A stretch of DNA of 64,000 bases from Oleidesulfovibrio alaskensis DSM 16109 (GCF_000482745.1 NZ_AXWQ01000016.1:1-64000), one strand, 5' to 3'. Numbered from the stretch's first letter, positions 42,848-52,340 are shown. The notes: generated by a model from the letters alone, not told the origin. Program-made: numbers and translations.

Positions 42848-42912
42848 ACAGATGCACCGCCCGCACAGGCCCGTCCGGCCATTGGCCGGGCAGGGCGGTG
42901 CATCTGTCTTTT
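42848..42912 (+). terminator. Terminator of the ridA to D-aminoacylase operon
   Basis: A 15-bp outer stem (42848-42862 with 42893-42907, ACAGATGCACCGCCC and its complement) encloses a second CCGGCC/GGCCGG hairpin and ends in CTTTTT. It begins 6 bases after the stop codon. Confidence 0.88.
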
Positions 42913-43091
42913 TCCGGTGCGGCGCACCGGCGATGATTGTTTTTCCTCCGAAGACGCAGCGGCTGTGCGGCCGGCCATTCTGGCTGGGTGGGCGGGCCGC
43001 GGCTTTCAGCAGACTGCGCCGGGGCTCCTTGCGTGTGTCGCGGATGCAATGTCCGGGGCACACGCTTTTTTTTGCGGATGCACAAGTGCAG

Positions 43092-43123
43092 ACCGCCCGC
43101 GGCATACAGTTGCCGCGGGCGGT
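43092..43123. terminator. Hairpin between convergent operons
   Basis: Perfect 13-bp arms ACCGCCCGCGGCA and TGCCGCGGGCGGT with a six-base loop lie 87 bases past the minus-strand activator gene. The T-tract is short, so it may be a backup terminator for either strand. The rest of 42913-43209 holds no gene. Confidence 0.65.
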
Positions 43124-43209
43124 TTATGTGTTCATGGCGGCCGCGGAATCCGGCCCCGGGCAGAAAGGCGGCACTACGGAAACCGCCGGCGTGTGCGGGG
43201 CTTGCGGCG

Positions 43210-44604
43210 TCAGGCGTCTTCGTGCGTGCCGTCCTGTACGTCACGTAATTTTCTGAACAGGGTGGTCCTGCTTATTTTGTACATGGATGCCACCTTGCAT
43301 ACCGAGCCGTGACGTTTGAGGGCTTCCTGCAGAATTTCCCGTTCGATGTCGGCCATGATTTCCTTCAGCGGACGCTCGTCTTCGGGGGCGGGGGGCGTGT
43401 AGGGAGTGCTTTTGCCTGCGCGGGTGATATGCGGCGGCAGATGCTCGGGGCGGATAGAGCGCCCGTCGCATGTGACCACAAGGCTCTGGATAAGATTCTG
43501 CATCTCACGCACATTGCCCGGCCAGCCGTAGTTGCCCAGAGCGTGGCGAGTGGCTCTGGTCATGGTCATGGTGCGGTGGTATTTGGCATTGAACCGGTCA
43601 AGAAACGTGTCTGCCAGCGGAAGAATGTCGTCGCTGCGTTCGCGCAGCGGCGGCAGCCGCAGCACGGCCACATTCAGGCGGTAAAAAAGATCGCTGCGGA
43701 ACCGCCCTTCTTCCACCTCTTTTGCCAGATTGCGGTTGGTGGCGGCGATGATGCGCACATTGACCTCTTTGGGCTGCGTGGCGCCCACGCGCATGACCTC
43801 TCTGTCCTGCAGCACGCGCAACAGCTTTGCCTGCATGGGCAGCGGCAGCTCGCCTATTTCGTCCAGAAAAACCGTACCGCCGTCGGCTATTTCAAAGTAA
43901 CCCGGTTTCCCTTTGCTGCTTGCTCCGGAAAACGCACCCGGCACATAGCCGAACAATTCAGATTCTATAAGATTTTCAGCTATGCTGCCGCAGTCCACCT
44001 TCATGAACAGCTTGCCGTCGCGGGGACTGTATTCATGGGCAAGACGGGCAATCACATCTTTGCCCACCCCTGTTTCACCCAGAATAAGCATGGTGGCATC
44101 GGTGGAAGCCACGCGCTGCAGCAGTTCCAGAACCCGTTTCATGGCATGACTTTCAAATACGGGGCGCGGGTGGCGGGTCTGCTCCTGCGCCATGTGTTCC
44201 ATGCGCTCGTTGAACGAGTCTATCAGCTCGCGCTGCTGGGCTATCTGGTCGCGGAACTGGGTTATCATGGTGATGTCGCGTGCGAATGTGACCACAAGAC
44301 AGACTTCACCTTCATCGTCAAACACAGGATAGCCGCGCAGGATGACCTTTTTGCTCTGCCGGACATTCTGCACGGATGTGGCCGGGCGGCGTGTGCGGAC
44401 TATTTCTGGGTTCAGAATGATGTCAAAGACACCTTCTTCCAGCAGGGTGCTGACATTCAGTCCCTTGATGTCTTTCATCTGCAGGCCGGTAAGCTGTTCG
44501 TACCGTTTGTTGACGAACAGGGTCTTTCCGGATTTGTCTGTAATGTATATCCCGTCACTTAATACATCAAATATGCTTTCTATATGTTGTATTACTTTAC
44601 GCAT
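43210..44604 (-). CDS. PAS-domain sigma-54-dependent transcription activator
   Basis: The protein has 464 residues. PAS domain (about 8-125: SDGIYITDKSGKTLFVNKRY, LTGLQMKDIKGLNVS), coiled linker (QIAQQRELIDSFNERMEHM), AAA+ domain (about 150-380: GETGVGKDVIARLAHEYS; loop as GAFSGA, a variant of GAFTGA) and a Fis-type end (GSVCKVASMYKISRTTLFRK). It is the nearest activator gene to the isethionate operon, whose first gene has a sigma-54 promoter, so it is the likely regulator. Ligand sensing by the PAS domain is inferred. It also lies beside, and convergent with, the D-aminoacylase operon. Confidence 0.9.
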   Translation of the reverse strand: MRKVIQHIESIFDVLSDGIYITDKSGKTLFVNKRYEQLTGLQMKDIKGLNVSTLLEEGVFDIILNPEIVRTRRPATSVQNVRQSKKVILRGYPVFDDEGEVCLVVTFARDITMITQFRDQIAQQRELIDSFNERMEHMAQEQTRHPRPVFESHAMKRVLELLQRVASTDATMLILGETGVGKDVIARLAHEYSPRDGKLFMKVDCGSIAENLIESELFGYVPGAFSGASSKGKPGYFEIADGGTVFLDEIGELPLPMQAKLLRVLQDREVMRVGATQPKEVNVRIIAATNRNLAKEVEEGRFRSDLFYRLNVAVLRLPPLRERSDDILPLADTFLDRFNAKYHRTMTMTRATRHALGNYGWPGNVREMQNLIQSLVVTCDGRSIRPEHLPPHITRAGKSTPYTPPAPEDERPLKEIMADIEREILQEALKRHGSVCKVASMYKISRTTLFRKLRDVQDGTHEDA

Positions 44605-44819
44605 TGTATGGCCGGCAAAATGCAGCGCAGCACGCTTTCAGCTTTACCATGCCAAGCATGAAGCTGATGTGATGCACTGTATGCTGTGTTTATTATTTTG
44701 TGCATATCTAAGAATGCGTATGCACCGTGATGCTTCCGGAAAGTATATCGCAGGAGAAGTGTTCTGCGACGTGTTGTTGCGTGATAGTAAAATGGTTGTC
44801 TTCGGAATGCATCATAAAA

Positions 44820-44859
44820 ATGAAGCCGCTGTTATCTGAGCGGCTTCATGACATTTTTT
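44820..44859. terminator. Bidirectional terminator downstream of islB
   Basis: ATGAAGCCGCT (44820-44830) pairs with AGCGGCTTCAT (44839-44849). T-tracts follow on the plus strand (CATTTTTT) and on the minus strand (TTTTATG). A further CCGGCCCC/GGGGCCGG hairpin (44877-44912) lies between it and the islB stop. 44605-44819 holds no gene. Confidence 0.82.
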
Positions 44860-44919
44860 GCGTGTCAAACGACATGCCGGCCCCTTGCGGTACGGCATAT
44901 GAGCGGGGCCGGACGCGGC

Positions 44920-45849
44920 TTAACCGTCTGTTGCATGCTCTGCAGCCACCACGGCATTCAGTGCTGTCATTACCTGTTCATCCAGAACCACCTCGCCCAT
45001 GGGAGCCTGCCTGTCGAGGAAGGTGTACTTCTGCGTGCCCAGCCGGTGGTAGGGCAGCAGCTGGTATTCCACTTCCAGTTCCGCAGTAAGCCGCGCAATG
45101 GCCCGGATATCTTCTTCGGTATCGTTGAAACCGGGAATAACGGGGGTGCGCACGACCACTTTAAGCGCCGGAAAACGGCTTCTGATATTCCGCAGGTTTT
45201 CGATGATCCGGACATTGGACACGCCTGTGGCGCTGCGGTGTTTTTCGTCGTCCAGACTTTTTATGTCGTAGTGGACAAATTTTACATATTCCAGCGCCGG
45301 TTCCATGTCGCTCCATGACGCGTAGCCGCATGTTTCCACCGCAGTGTGGATGTGCCGTCTGCGGGCTTCGCGCAGCAGTGCAAGAGCAAAAGCCGGCTGG
45401 GCAAAAGGTTCGCCGCCGGAAAGGGTAATCCCGCCGCCGGAGCGTGCGTAAAAGACGCTGTCCTGTTCCACCACGTTGAGCACTTCGTTCACGGTGCGCG
45501 TGGTGCCGTAGGTTATCAGCGCTTTTGAAGGACATGCCTCGGCGCAGAACATGCCGCACTCCTCGCACAGGGCGCGGTCAATGGATATGGTGTCGTCATC
45601 TGCCCGTGTAATGGCGTTCATGGTGCACACTTCGACACAGCGCACACACTTGGTCAGCGTCAGGCAGCGTCCTGTGTTGTATGCCAGTTCAATACGTCTG
45701 CGCTGCGATTCGGGGTTGCTGCACCACCGGCAGCGCAGAGGACAGCCCTTGAGAAAGACAACCGTGCGGATGCCGGGGCCGTCATGAACGGAGTACTTCT
45801 GTATATTGAATGTGATGCCGGTTGTTTTTTTGTCTTCAAAAGAGCTCAT
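44920..45849 (-). CDS. islB: Radical-SAM activating enzyme of isethionate sulfite-lyase
   Basis: The protein has 309 residues. KGCPLRCRWCSNPES carries the CxxxCxxC cluster for S-adenosylmethionine. Between it and the barrel is a ferredoxin-like insert with two 4Fe-4S motifs (CVRCVEVCTMNAITR; CEECGMFCAEACPSKALI), as in glycyl-radical activases of the PFL2 type. GGGITLSGGEPFAQP is the family's glycine-rich SAM motif. It puts the radical on Gly804 of IslA. It lies 106 bases after islA across a strong hairpin. Confidence 0.9.
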   Translation of the reverse strand: MSSFEDKKTTGITFNIQKYSVHDGPGIRTVVFLKGCPLRCRWCSNPESQRRRIELAYNTGRCLTLTKCVRCVEVCTMNAITRADDDTISIDRALCEECGMFCAEACPSKALITYGTTRTVNEVLNVVEQDSVFYARSGGGITLSGGEPFAQPAFALALLREARRRHIHTAVETCGYASWSDMEPALEYVKFVHYDIKSLDDEKHRSATGVSNVRIIENLRNIRSRFPALKVVVRTPVIPGFNDTEEDIRAIARLTAELEVEYQLLPYHRLGTQKYTFLDRQAPMGEVVLDEQVMTALNAVVAAEHATDG

Positions 45850-45891
45850 GGGATGCCTTTTTTTCGGCTAGCAGGTTCGGTAAATGCCGGT

Positions 45892-45914
45892 GCCGCCCCC
45901 GTAAAGGGGGCGGC
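45892..45914. repeat. Intercistronic hairpin between islA and islB
   Basis: GCCGCCCCC (45892-45900) and GGGGGCGGC (45906-45914) form a perfect 9-bp GC stem with a GTAAA loop. No T-run follows. It is suited to pausing polymerase or blocking 3' exonuclease, which would leave more islA than islB mRNA. Confidence 0.7.
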
Positions 45915-45955
45915 TGGCCGGCTGAGTGTGGATGATGCCTTTTTAGTGCCGGTGC

Positions 45956-48445
45956 CTACATCGCGTCGTGCTGGGTACGGGCGATAAGGTCGTTCTGCAG
46001 GTCGGGCGAAAGGTCCACAAAGTACGCGCTGTAGCCTGCAATGCGTACAATGAGGCTGCGGTATTTTTCAGGGTCTTTCTGCGCGGCAATCAGCGTGTCG
46101 CGGTTGATCACGTTGAACTGCACGTGCCACAGCTTCAGGTCGCAGAATGTACGGATGAACGAGACCAGCTTTTCGGTGCCTTCATCGCCTTCCACGCATT
46201 TGGGGGTGAACTTGATGTTCAGCATACGGGCGGCGCGGTCGCGGTAGCCGTAGTTCTTGGAACTGAAGTTGGACTGCAGCACAGCGGTGGGGCCGTTTAC
46301 GTCGGCACCGTGCGAAGCGGATGAGCCGTCAGACAGCGGCGTCCAGGCCAGCCGGCCGTTGGGAGTGGCAGAAACCACTTTGCCGAAAGGCACGTGCGAG
46401 GTGAAAGGCACATAACGCACGTCGTTGTGCATGCCGAGTTCGGGCGAGTAACGGCGGCCGTACTTTACCGAAATGGCGTCGATTTCGCGGGCGATGCTGT
46501 CGGCGTATTCATCGTTGTTGCCGTAGCAGGGGGCGGACTTGAGCATCTGCTGAACGTCTTCCTTGCCTTCGAAGTTGCACTTCAGGGCTTCGATGACTTC
46601 CTGCATGGTCAGCTTTTTGTCTTCAAAAACAAGCTTTTTGATGGCTGCAAGCGAGTCGACAACGGTGCCGAAGCCCATGTACTCGAAGTACCCGAGGTTT
46701 ATACCTTCGGGAATCTGCGGGGTGTGCAGGTCGAGGCAGTGCTTCATGCACAGGTCGTGCAGGGCGCTGCCCATGGGCTGGGCAAAGTGGCGGGCGCGCA
46801 CGTTGTTGATGATGTGCTGCTGGATGAAAGCCGCACGCAGGAAGTGCTCGTGCTGCAGCACATAGGCGTTCCAGAACTCTTCCCACGTTTCAAAGCGGGT
46901 GGGGTCGCCGGTTTCCAGACCCAGCTCGTTTTCACCGTATTTGAGCATGCGCCCGTTGTAGAGCACCATTTCCAGCGCTGCGGCAAAGTTGATGTATGCG
47001 CCGCCGCTGGTGTAGGTGTCGCGGTTGGGCATACGGGCTTCGGTGCAGCCGGAAACGGCGTAGTCCAGGGCTTCCTCAAAGGTGGCACCCTTGGAGACAT
47101 ACAGAGGCACGATTTCTTCGTCGTTGATCAGCTTGGGAAAGCCGGAGCCGAATTTGATGGTTTCGGCCACGTCGTGCAGGTAGCGTTCGGGCGAGCGCGA
47201 ATGAATGCGTGCTGCAAGGTCGGGGTAGTGCAGCGGGAATTCACGCTTGGACTTAAGGAACAGGTAGGTCAGGTCGTTGGTGGCGTCCAGCCCCTGCGGA
47301 GTCTGCCCGCCTATGGTCACAGCTTCCCAGTGGGCGTACCCTTCGTTAAAGGCTCCGCCCGCGGGAGAAATGTACAGGTCGACATACTGCGCCATGCCCA
47401 CCCACATGCATTCCAGCAGCTCAAGGGCGCTTTCTTCGGTGATGCGGCCTTCTTCTATGTCTTTGCGGTAGAAGGGCCAGAAGTACTGGTCCATGCGGCC
47501 GTTGGAGACAATGGTGCCTGTTTTCTGCTCAAGGCGCGAGAACATCTGGGTAAACCACTGGGCCTGCACAGCTTCATAGAAGTTGCGGGCGGGGTTTTCC
47601 GGTACCCATGCGCATATCTCGGCCATGGTTTCCAGTTCCGCCTTGCGAACGGGGTTGGTTTCTGCCGCGGCCATGTCCGCCGCCAGCTTGGCATGACGGT
47701 TGGCCCACAGAATAATGGCGTCGCACACGATGACGATAGCTTCAAGGAAGGGGCGCTTTTCCACGTTGTCGCGGGGGCTTAAGGGATCAAGCCCTGCTAT
47801 TTTCTCCTGCGCTTCTTCCTTCAGGCCTCTGAAACCGCGCTTGAGAACCTTTTCGTAGTCGTGCACCCACTGGATGGACGAACGGAACGACGAGGTTTCG
47901 TTGACAATGAAGCGCGACTTCAGACCCTGCGGGTCGTCATAGGTCAGTTTGTGCACATCCGAAGGCAGGGCGAGGTTCAGGTCTTCGTGGTAGGTCTTGC
48001 CTTTCCAGTAGGGAGCTATTTCTTCCACCACCACGCGTGCGTCCGCTTCGGTGATGGTAAAGGGCGATTCGGTACGGTTGGGCAGGTCTTCAATGGCCAG
48101 ATCAAGAAAGTCGCCGTCCAGTTCGGGGTACAGCACGCCGTACCGGCCGGGGCAGCCGCCGCGTCCGCATATCAGCTGGTCGTCATCAATGTACACGGTG
48201 ATATGTTCGGCCACATGCTTCATGGCCTTGGCCCAGCGCAGCACCAGCGGCTGGCCTTCGGTCTCCTTCATGGAGTCGGTGAAGAGCTTTGCGCGTTCCA
48301 CGTCGATGCGGGGGCGTTTGCCGTCAAAGCTGTCCAGAATGTTGAACACGCGCTCGTGCGACTTGCGGAAGCTGTCTTCCTTACCGGCTATTTTGTCCTG
48401 AAGGCGCTGTTCATGGGGAGACAAGGGAGTTGTGCAGCATTGCAT
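45956..48445 (-). CDS. islA: Isethionate sulfite-lyase (glycyl radical enzyme)
   Basis: The protein has 829 residues from ATG at 48445, chosen for CAGGAG nine bases upstream; an upstream Met at 48520 adds an odd 25-residue tail. The active-site motif SGCTEARMPN gives the thiyl radical Cys467 and Glu469; RIAGYSAYF near the end gives glycyl radical Gly804. These match the spacing of the Bilophila enzyme (Cys468, Glu470, Gly805). The enzyme splits isethionate into acetaldehyde and sulfite, feeding sulfite respiration. The activase and a TRAP transporter flank it, as in characterised Desulfovibrio and Bilophila loci. Oxygen would cleave it at the glycine. Confidence 0.87.
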   Translation of the reverse strand: MQCCTTPLSPHEQRLQDKIAGKEDSFRKSHERVFNILDSFDGKRPRIDVERAKLFTDSMKETEGQPLVLRWAKAMKHVAEHITVYIDDDQLICGRGGCPGRYGVLYPELDGDFLDLAIEDLPNRTESPFTITEADARVVVEEIAPYWKGKTYHEDLNLALPSDVHKLTYDDPQGLKSRFIVNETSSFRSSIQWVHDYEKVLKRGFRGLKEEAQEKIAGLDPLSPRDNVEKRPFLEAIVIVCDAIILWANRHAKLAADMAAAETNPVRKAELETMAEICAWVPENPARNFYEAVQAQWFTQMFSRLEQKTGTIVSNGRMDQYFWPFYRKDIEEGRITEESALELLECMWVGMAQYVDLYISPAGGAFNEGYAHWEAVTIGGQTPQGLDATNDLTYLFLKSKREFPLHYPDLAARIHSRSPERYLHDVAETIKFGSGFPKLINDEEIVPLYVSKGATFEEALDYAVSGCTEARMPNRDTYTSGGAYINFAAALEMVLYNGRMLKYGENELGLETGDPTRFETWEEFWNAYVLQHEHFLRAAFIQQHIINNVRARHFAQPMGSALHDLCMKHCLDLHTPQIPEGINLGYFEYMGFGTVVDSLAAIKKLVFEDKKLTMQEVIEALKCNFEGKEDVQQMLKSAPCYGNNDEYADSIAREIDAISVKYGRRYSPELGMHNDVRYVPFTSHVPFGKVVSATPNGRLAWTPLSDGSSASHGADVNGPTAVLQSNFSSKNYGYRDRAARMLNIKFTPKCVEGDEGTEKLVSFIRTFCDLKLWHVQFNVINRDTLIAAQKDPEKYRSLIVRIAGYSAYFVDLSPDLQNDLIARTQHDAM

Positions 48446-48541
48446 GGTTTTTTCTCCTGAGTGTATTCGTCTGAGTTCTGTTGAGTGTGTATATGCTGCG
48501 CCCGGGGCGGTGCAGGACACCGGCCGTGCGCCGTGCTTTCA

Positions 48542-50449
48542 TCAGCCCGCAAAGAACATGGGAATTGCGGGAACGTAGGTGGTGATCAGCAGCACCGCCA
48601 GCATGAGCGCGATGAGCGGCAGAACCACCTTGGACAACTGTTCGATTTTGGCGTTGGCAACGCCGCTTGCCACAAAGAGGTTGACCCCGACCGGCGGTGT
48701 GACGAACCCGATGGCAAGGTTGACCACCATGATGATGCCGAAGTGTACGGGGTCTACGCCGACCTTGAGCACAATGGGCAGCAGGATGGGAGTCAGTATG
48801 ACAATGGCGGCCAGAGCTTCCATGAACGTGCCGATGATGAGCAGCAGCACGTTGATCATGAGCAGGATGGCTATTTTGTCTGTGGTCAGGCCCAGCATGG
48901 CCTGTGCAATGGTGGTGGGCACTTCTTCGATGGTCATTATGTTGCCGAAGATGGTGGCCATGGACATGAGCACGATAACCATGGCGGATGTGCCGGCCGC
49001 TTCGACCACACAGTCGTAAAAGCTGCCGCAGCTCAGTTCGCGGTGCACGAAGCAGCCGATGATGAGGCCGTAGAAGGCCGCCAGTGCCGCTGCTTCCGTG
49101 GGGGTCATTATGCCGCCGTATATGCCGCCCAGCACGATGACCGGCACCATAAGAGCCCACTTTGCTTCCCATACGGCATGCATGAAGGTCTTCAGGTTGC
49201 GATCGCGTACTTCGCCTTTCCAGCCGCGCTTTTTGGAGTACCAGTAGCTGTACGCCATAAGGGCAAGACCGGTCAGCAGGCCCGGCACGATGCCGCCCAT
49301 GAAAAGCTTGCCGATGGATGCCTGAGCGGAAACGCCGTAGACCACAAACGGGTTGCTGGGAGGAATCATGACGCCGATGGCTCCGGCGGCGGCCACAATG
49401 GCTGCAGAAAAGTATTTGCAGTAGCCGCGTTCCACCATGGCGGGAATAGTCAGCGAGCCGATGGCGGCAACGGTGGCGGGGCCGGAACCGCTGATGGCGG
49501 CAAAGAACATGCATGTGCCGATGGTGGCCAGAGCCATGCCGCCGGGCAATGCGCCCAGCATTTCATCGGCAAGGTTCAGCAGACGGCGCGAAAGCCCGCC
49601 GGCACCCATGAACACTCCCGCGGCGATGAAGAACGGAATGGCCATGATGGGAAAGCTGTCTATGGACGTGAAGGCAATCTGGGCCACATAGTCTATGGGC
49701 AGGCTGCCTGCGGCCACGATGGTGGCCAGCGCAGCCAGCCCCAGACCTATGGCAATGGGCACGCCCACCACCAGAAACAGGGCAAAGTAGCCGAAAAGTA
49801 CCGGCAGCGGGTCGATGTAGTCGGCGATGAACAGGGGGGCGGCCAGTACCGCACACAGGATAAGGCCGATAACGGTATCCGCCGCACCGCAGATGCGTAC
49901 CTGTCCGGCAAGGTCCTGCAGCAGCCGCACGGCCATCAGCCCGAAGCTGACAGGCAGCACAAGATACGGAATATAGTAGGGCAGCTGCAGAGCGGGAGAT
50001 GTCTGCGGATAGGTCAGCTGCATTTTGATGAGATCAAGCGACTGCCAGAGCACGGTGGCTGCCAGTGTGAGAAAACACACGTCCACGATGATCCACGATA
50101 TATTCTGAAACCTGACGGGCAGCCTGTCGAAAATAATGTCGACGCGGATGCTTGAGCGGTTTTTAATGGCCACAGGCACAGCCAGATACGATATCCAGAT
50201 GAAGATGAAACGTGCCATTTCTTCTGTCCAGACGGCGGCTGCGGCGCCTTCGTGCAGGTAGACGCCGATGTAGCGGTACAGGGTCTGGAAGGTGATGATG
50301 AAGATGATGGCCAGCATGCCTGCAACCAGAAACGGCTTTTCAAAGTTGGCATCAAGCCAGCCCAGTATTCCGGGGCGGCTTTCCAGAGAGCCGCTGGAGC
50401 ATTCGCCCTGAGCGTTCATGATGGCGGCTGTGACGTTGGGATCTGACAT
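48542..50449 (-). CDS. Fused TRAP transporter DctQ-DctM membrane protein (isethionate uptake)
   Basis: The protein has 635 residues. Residues to about 190 form the four-helix DctQ part (TFQTLYRYIGVYLHEGA, WTEEMARFIFIWISYLAVP). The rest is the DctM part, about twelve helices: FAAISGSGPATVAAIGSLTI, MIPPSNPFVVYGVSAQASIG, GGIYGGIMTPTEAAALAAFY and GFVTPPVGVNLFVASGVA. The fusion of the two subunits is common in one TRAP group. It works with the binding protein encoded upstream, using a sodium gradient. The position next to islA points to isethionate as substrate. Confidence 0.9.
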   Translation of the reverse strand: MSDPNVTAAIMNAQGECSSGSLESRPGILGWLDANFEKPFLVAGMLAIIFIITFQTLYRYIGVYLHEGAAAAVWTEEMARFIFIWISYLAVPVAIKNRSSIRVDIIFDRLPVRFQNISWIIVDVCFLTLAATVLWQSLDLIKMQLTYPQTSPALQLPYYIPYLVLPVSFGLMAVRLLQDLAGQVRICGAADTVIGLILCAVLAAPLFIADYIDPLPVLFGYFALFLVVGVPIAIGLGLAALATIVAAGSLPIDYVAQIAFTSIDSFPIMAIPFFIAAGVFMGAGGLSRRLLNLADEMLGALPGGMALATIGTCMFFAAISGSGPATVAAIGSLTIPAMVERGYCKYFSAAIVAAAGAIGVMIPPSNPFVVYGVSAQASIGKLFMGGIVPGLLTGLALMAYSYWYSKKRGWKGEVRDRNLKTFMHAVWEAKWALMVPVIVLGGIYGGIMTPTEAAALAAFYGLIIGCFVHRELSCGSFYDCVVEAAGTSAMVIVLMSMATIFGNIMTIEEVPTTIAQAMLGLTTDKIAILLMINVLLLIIGTFMEALAAIVILTPILLPIVLKVGVDPVHFGIIMVVNLAIGFVTPPVGVNLFVASGVANAKIEQLSKVVLPLIALMLAVLLITTYVPAIPMFFAG

Positions 50450-50527
50450 TATGACCTCTTGGTTGCGTTGTCGGAAAAGCGGCTTTCCGGGGCAGGAAGC
50501 GGGCAGGCCCCCTGCCCCGGTTTCTGT

Positions 50528-51538
50528 TTACTGCTGGGTTTCCTGCACCAGTTTGATCAGTTCGGCAGGAATGTCGTCTTTGAACTTGTCCCAGACGGGG
50601 CGGGTGCGTTCGACCAGCTTGGCGCGCTCTTCGGGGCTCAGTCTGGTCACCGTGATGCCCTGTTCGATGAATGCGTCTTCCGCTTTCTTTTCAAGCTCGC
50701 TGGTGATGGAGCGCTGATAGGTCAGTGCTTCGCGGCCTGCTTCTGTCAGAATCTGCTGCACATCGGCAGGCAGGCTGTCGTAGTAGGCTTTGTTCATCAT
50801 CAGCAGGTGCATGCTGTAGTTGTGGGCAGAATCTATTGCGTACTTCAGCACTTCGGTGTGCTTGGCGTCGTTGAGCAGCGAGAATGTGTTGCCTTCGCCG
50901 TCCACGGTGCCCTGCTGCAGAGCCGTGTAGGTCTCGCCCCACGAAATGGGGGTGGGAGCCATGCCCAGCGCGGCAGCCACGGCCACTTCAATGGGTGAGT
51001 CGGTGGTACGCACCTTAAGGTTTTTCAGATCGTCAGCGGTTTTGATGGGCTTTTTAGTGGTTACAAAATTGCGGTAACCATATTCGCTGTACATGATGGG
51101 CTTCAGACCGATGGAGGCGGCTATTTCATCCAGCTTTTTGCCCAGTTCGCCGTCATCGATGGCTTTGTACAGCTTTTGCTGATGCTCGGGGCTGGTGATG
51201 TAGGGCAGGTCAAACACCATCCACTGTTTGGAAAAGTTGGCCATGTTGGGTGAAGAACTGGAAGCCATTTCCAGCGTGCCGCGCTGTGCGGCTTCCATGG
51301 TCACACGGTCGCTGCCCAGCATGCAGTTGCCGAACAGCTGGATGCGCACACGGCCGTTGCTTTTTTCTGCAACCAGTTCCTTAAATTTTTCGTAGCCTAC
51401 CGTCACGTTGTTGCCCGGCGCCATGGGGTGCGCCAGACGGATGTTGATACGCTTTGCCGCATGCGCCTGTGCGCCTGCCGTCAGGGTCACGATGCACGCC
51501 AGCGCCACCAGTGCGCCTGCTTTCAATAGGTGTTTCAT
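50528..51538 (-). CDS. TRAP transporter solute-binding protein DctP
   Basis: The protein has 336 residues. The signal peptide (MKHLLKAGALVALACIVTLT, cleaved after AQAHA) directs it to the periplasm. DctP features are IRLAHPMAPGNNVTVGYEKF, RVRIQLFGNCMLGSDRVTME, NLKVRTTDSPIEVAVAAALG with the carboxylate- or sulfonate-binding Arg, and ISWGETYTALQQGTVDGEGN. It should bind isethionate and hand it to DctQM. First gene of the isethionate operon; the sigma-54 promoter is 67 bases upstream. Confidence 0.9.
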   Translation of the reverse strand: MKHLLKAGALVALACIVTLTAGAQAHAAKRINIRLAHPMAPGNNVTVGYEKFKELVAEKSNGRVRIQLFGNCMLGSDRVTMEAAQRGTLEMASSSSPNMANFSKQWMVFDLPYITSPEHQQKLYKAIDDGELGKKLDEIAASIGLKPIMYSEYGYRNFVTTKKPIKTADDLKNLKVRTTDSPIEVAVAAALGMAPTPISWGETYTALQQGTVDGEGNTFSLLNDAKHTEVLKYAIDSAHNYSMHLLMMNKAYYDSLPADVQQILTEAGREALTYQRSITSELEKKAEDAFIEQGITVTRLSPEERAKLVERTRPVWDKFKDDIPAELIKLVQETQQ

Positions 51539-51604
51539 GGTTCTTCCTTGGTCTTGAGGTTCTTCCCGAGTGTGTTGTTAGCAGCTGCCTTTCGTCCCTT
51601 ACTG

Positions 51605-51620
51605 AGCAGGTAATGTGCCA
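51605..51620 (-). promoter_or_regulatory. Sigma-54 promoter of the isethionate operon
   Basis: On the minus strand the site reads TGGCACATTACCTGCT, with GG and GC pairs 11 bases apart as in TGGCACG-N4-TTGCW. Transcription would begin near 51593. Inverted repeats upstream, GCAGCC/GGCTGC (51662-51667 and 51674-51679) and ATGTT/AACAT (51785-51789 and 51800-51804), are possible activator sites. Confidence 0.78.
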
Positions 51621-51639
51621 AAACCGCAAAAGCGGCGCG

Positions 51640-52288
51640 CAGCTTGATAAAAACGGCACAAGCAGCCCGGAGCGGCTGCCTTTTGGGTCTGCCTGAATGC
51701 GTATTCCGGCAAGGAGTGTTCCAATTATGAAACAGTGTTTTTGTATCTTACTAATTTTGATAGGTTTTTTTGATTGTGAAAAGTATGTTGCAAAGGTGGA
51801 ACATGTCTTATTGCGTCAGACGTGTGGATGCGCAGGACGAGCCCGTGCGTGCCGCATGACCGGCAGGCGCCGCGGAATCATGCGGTGTCTGAGGCGCTGA
51901 TGTGCCTTGTTGAAAAATACAGGCAGCATACCGGCAGGTGTACAGGATATGTGAAATACAGAACATAGCGGGAGGGGCAGGGGGGAAGTTGCGGTATCCG
52001 TATCCGGCTGTTGAACGGCGGATACGTCGTCATCTTGTGGCGCGGAGGTGGAGAAGATCGGGCGGTGCCCGTCGTGGCAGTTGCACGGTTGCAAAAGTGA
52101 AACGTGCGGAATGTTATGCTGTTACATACAGATGAAAAAAATCACATGCGTCCGCGCTGCTGGCGGGAAGGCGGCCGCAGTTCCCGCAGAAGACTGTTGC
52201 TTGCTCTCCGGCAGGCAGAGGAGATCGGCTTTTTGAGTTTTGTCATTAAATGCAGTGTATTGCTGCTTAATGATGAGCTTGAATGCCA
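51640..52288. other. Divergent regulatory interval
   Basis: About 650 bases without a credible gene lie between two divergent sigma-54 promoters. TTGCACGGTTGCAA (52081-52094), an inverted repeat 200 bases before the plus-strand promoter, resembles the TTGCA...TGCAA site at 36600-36617. The GTTGCAAAGG at 51788-51797 is another partial copy. Confidence 0.45.
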
Positions 52289-52304
52289 AGGCACGCTTTT
52301 TGCG
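52289..52304 (+). promoter_or_regulatory. Sigma-54 promoter of the amidohydrolase-like gene
   Basis: AGGCACGCTTTTTGCG differs from TGGCACG-N4-TTGCW only at the first and last positions; GG (52290-52291) and GC (52302-52303) are correctly spaced. AAGGAG at 52328-52333 and the ATG at 52341 follow. Confidence 0.85.
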
Positions 52305-52340
52305 AGAAGGGAAGGACCTTTTACTGCAAGGAGTGAACTA

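Noticed and set aside
44607..44622. Sigma-54-like TGGCCGG-CAAA-ATGCA on the plus strand
   Set aside because: It points into an interval with no plus-strand gene and ends at a terminator, so it is probably chance.
45956..48445. Call as pyruvate formate-lyase, choline TMA-lyase or glycerol dehydratase
   Set aside because: The GCTEAR active-site context, Gly804 spacing and TRAP transporter context fit isethionate sulfite-lyase; no microcompartment, alcohol or diol genes are present.
48485..50155. 556-codon frame antisense to the TRAP membrane protein
   Set aside because: It is rich in His/Asp/Gly as expected from antisense of membrane helices; no family resemblance.
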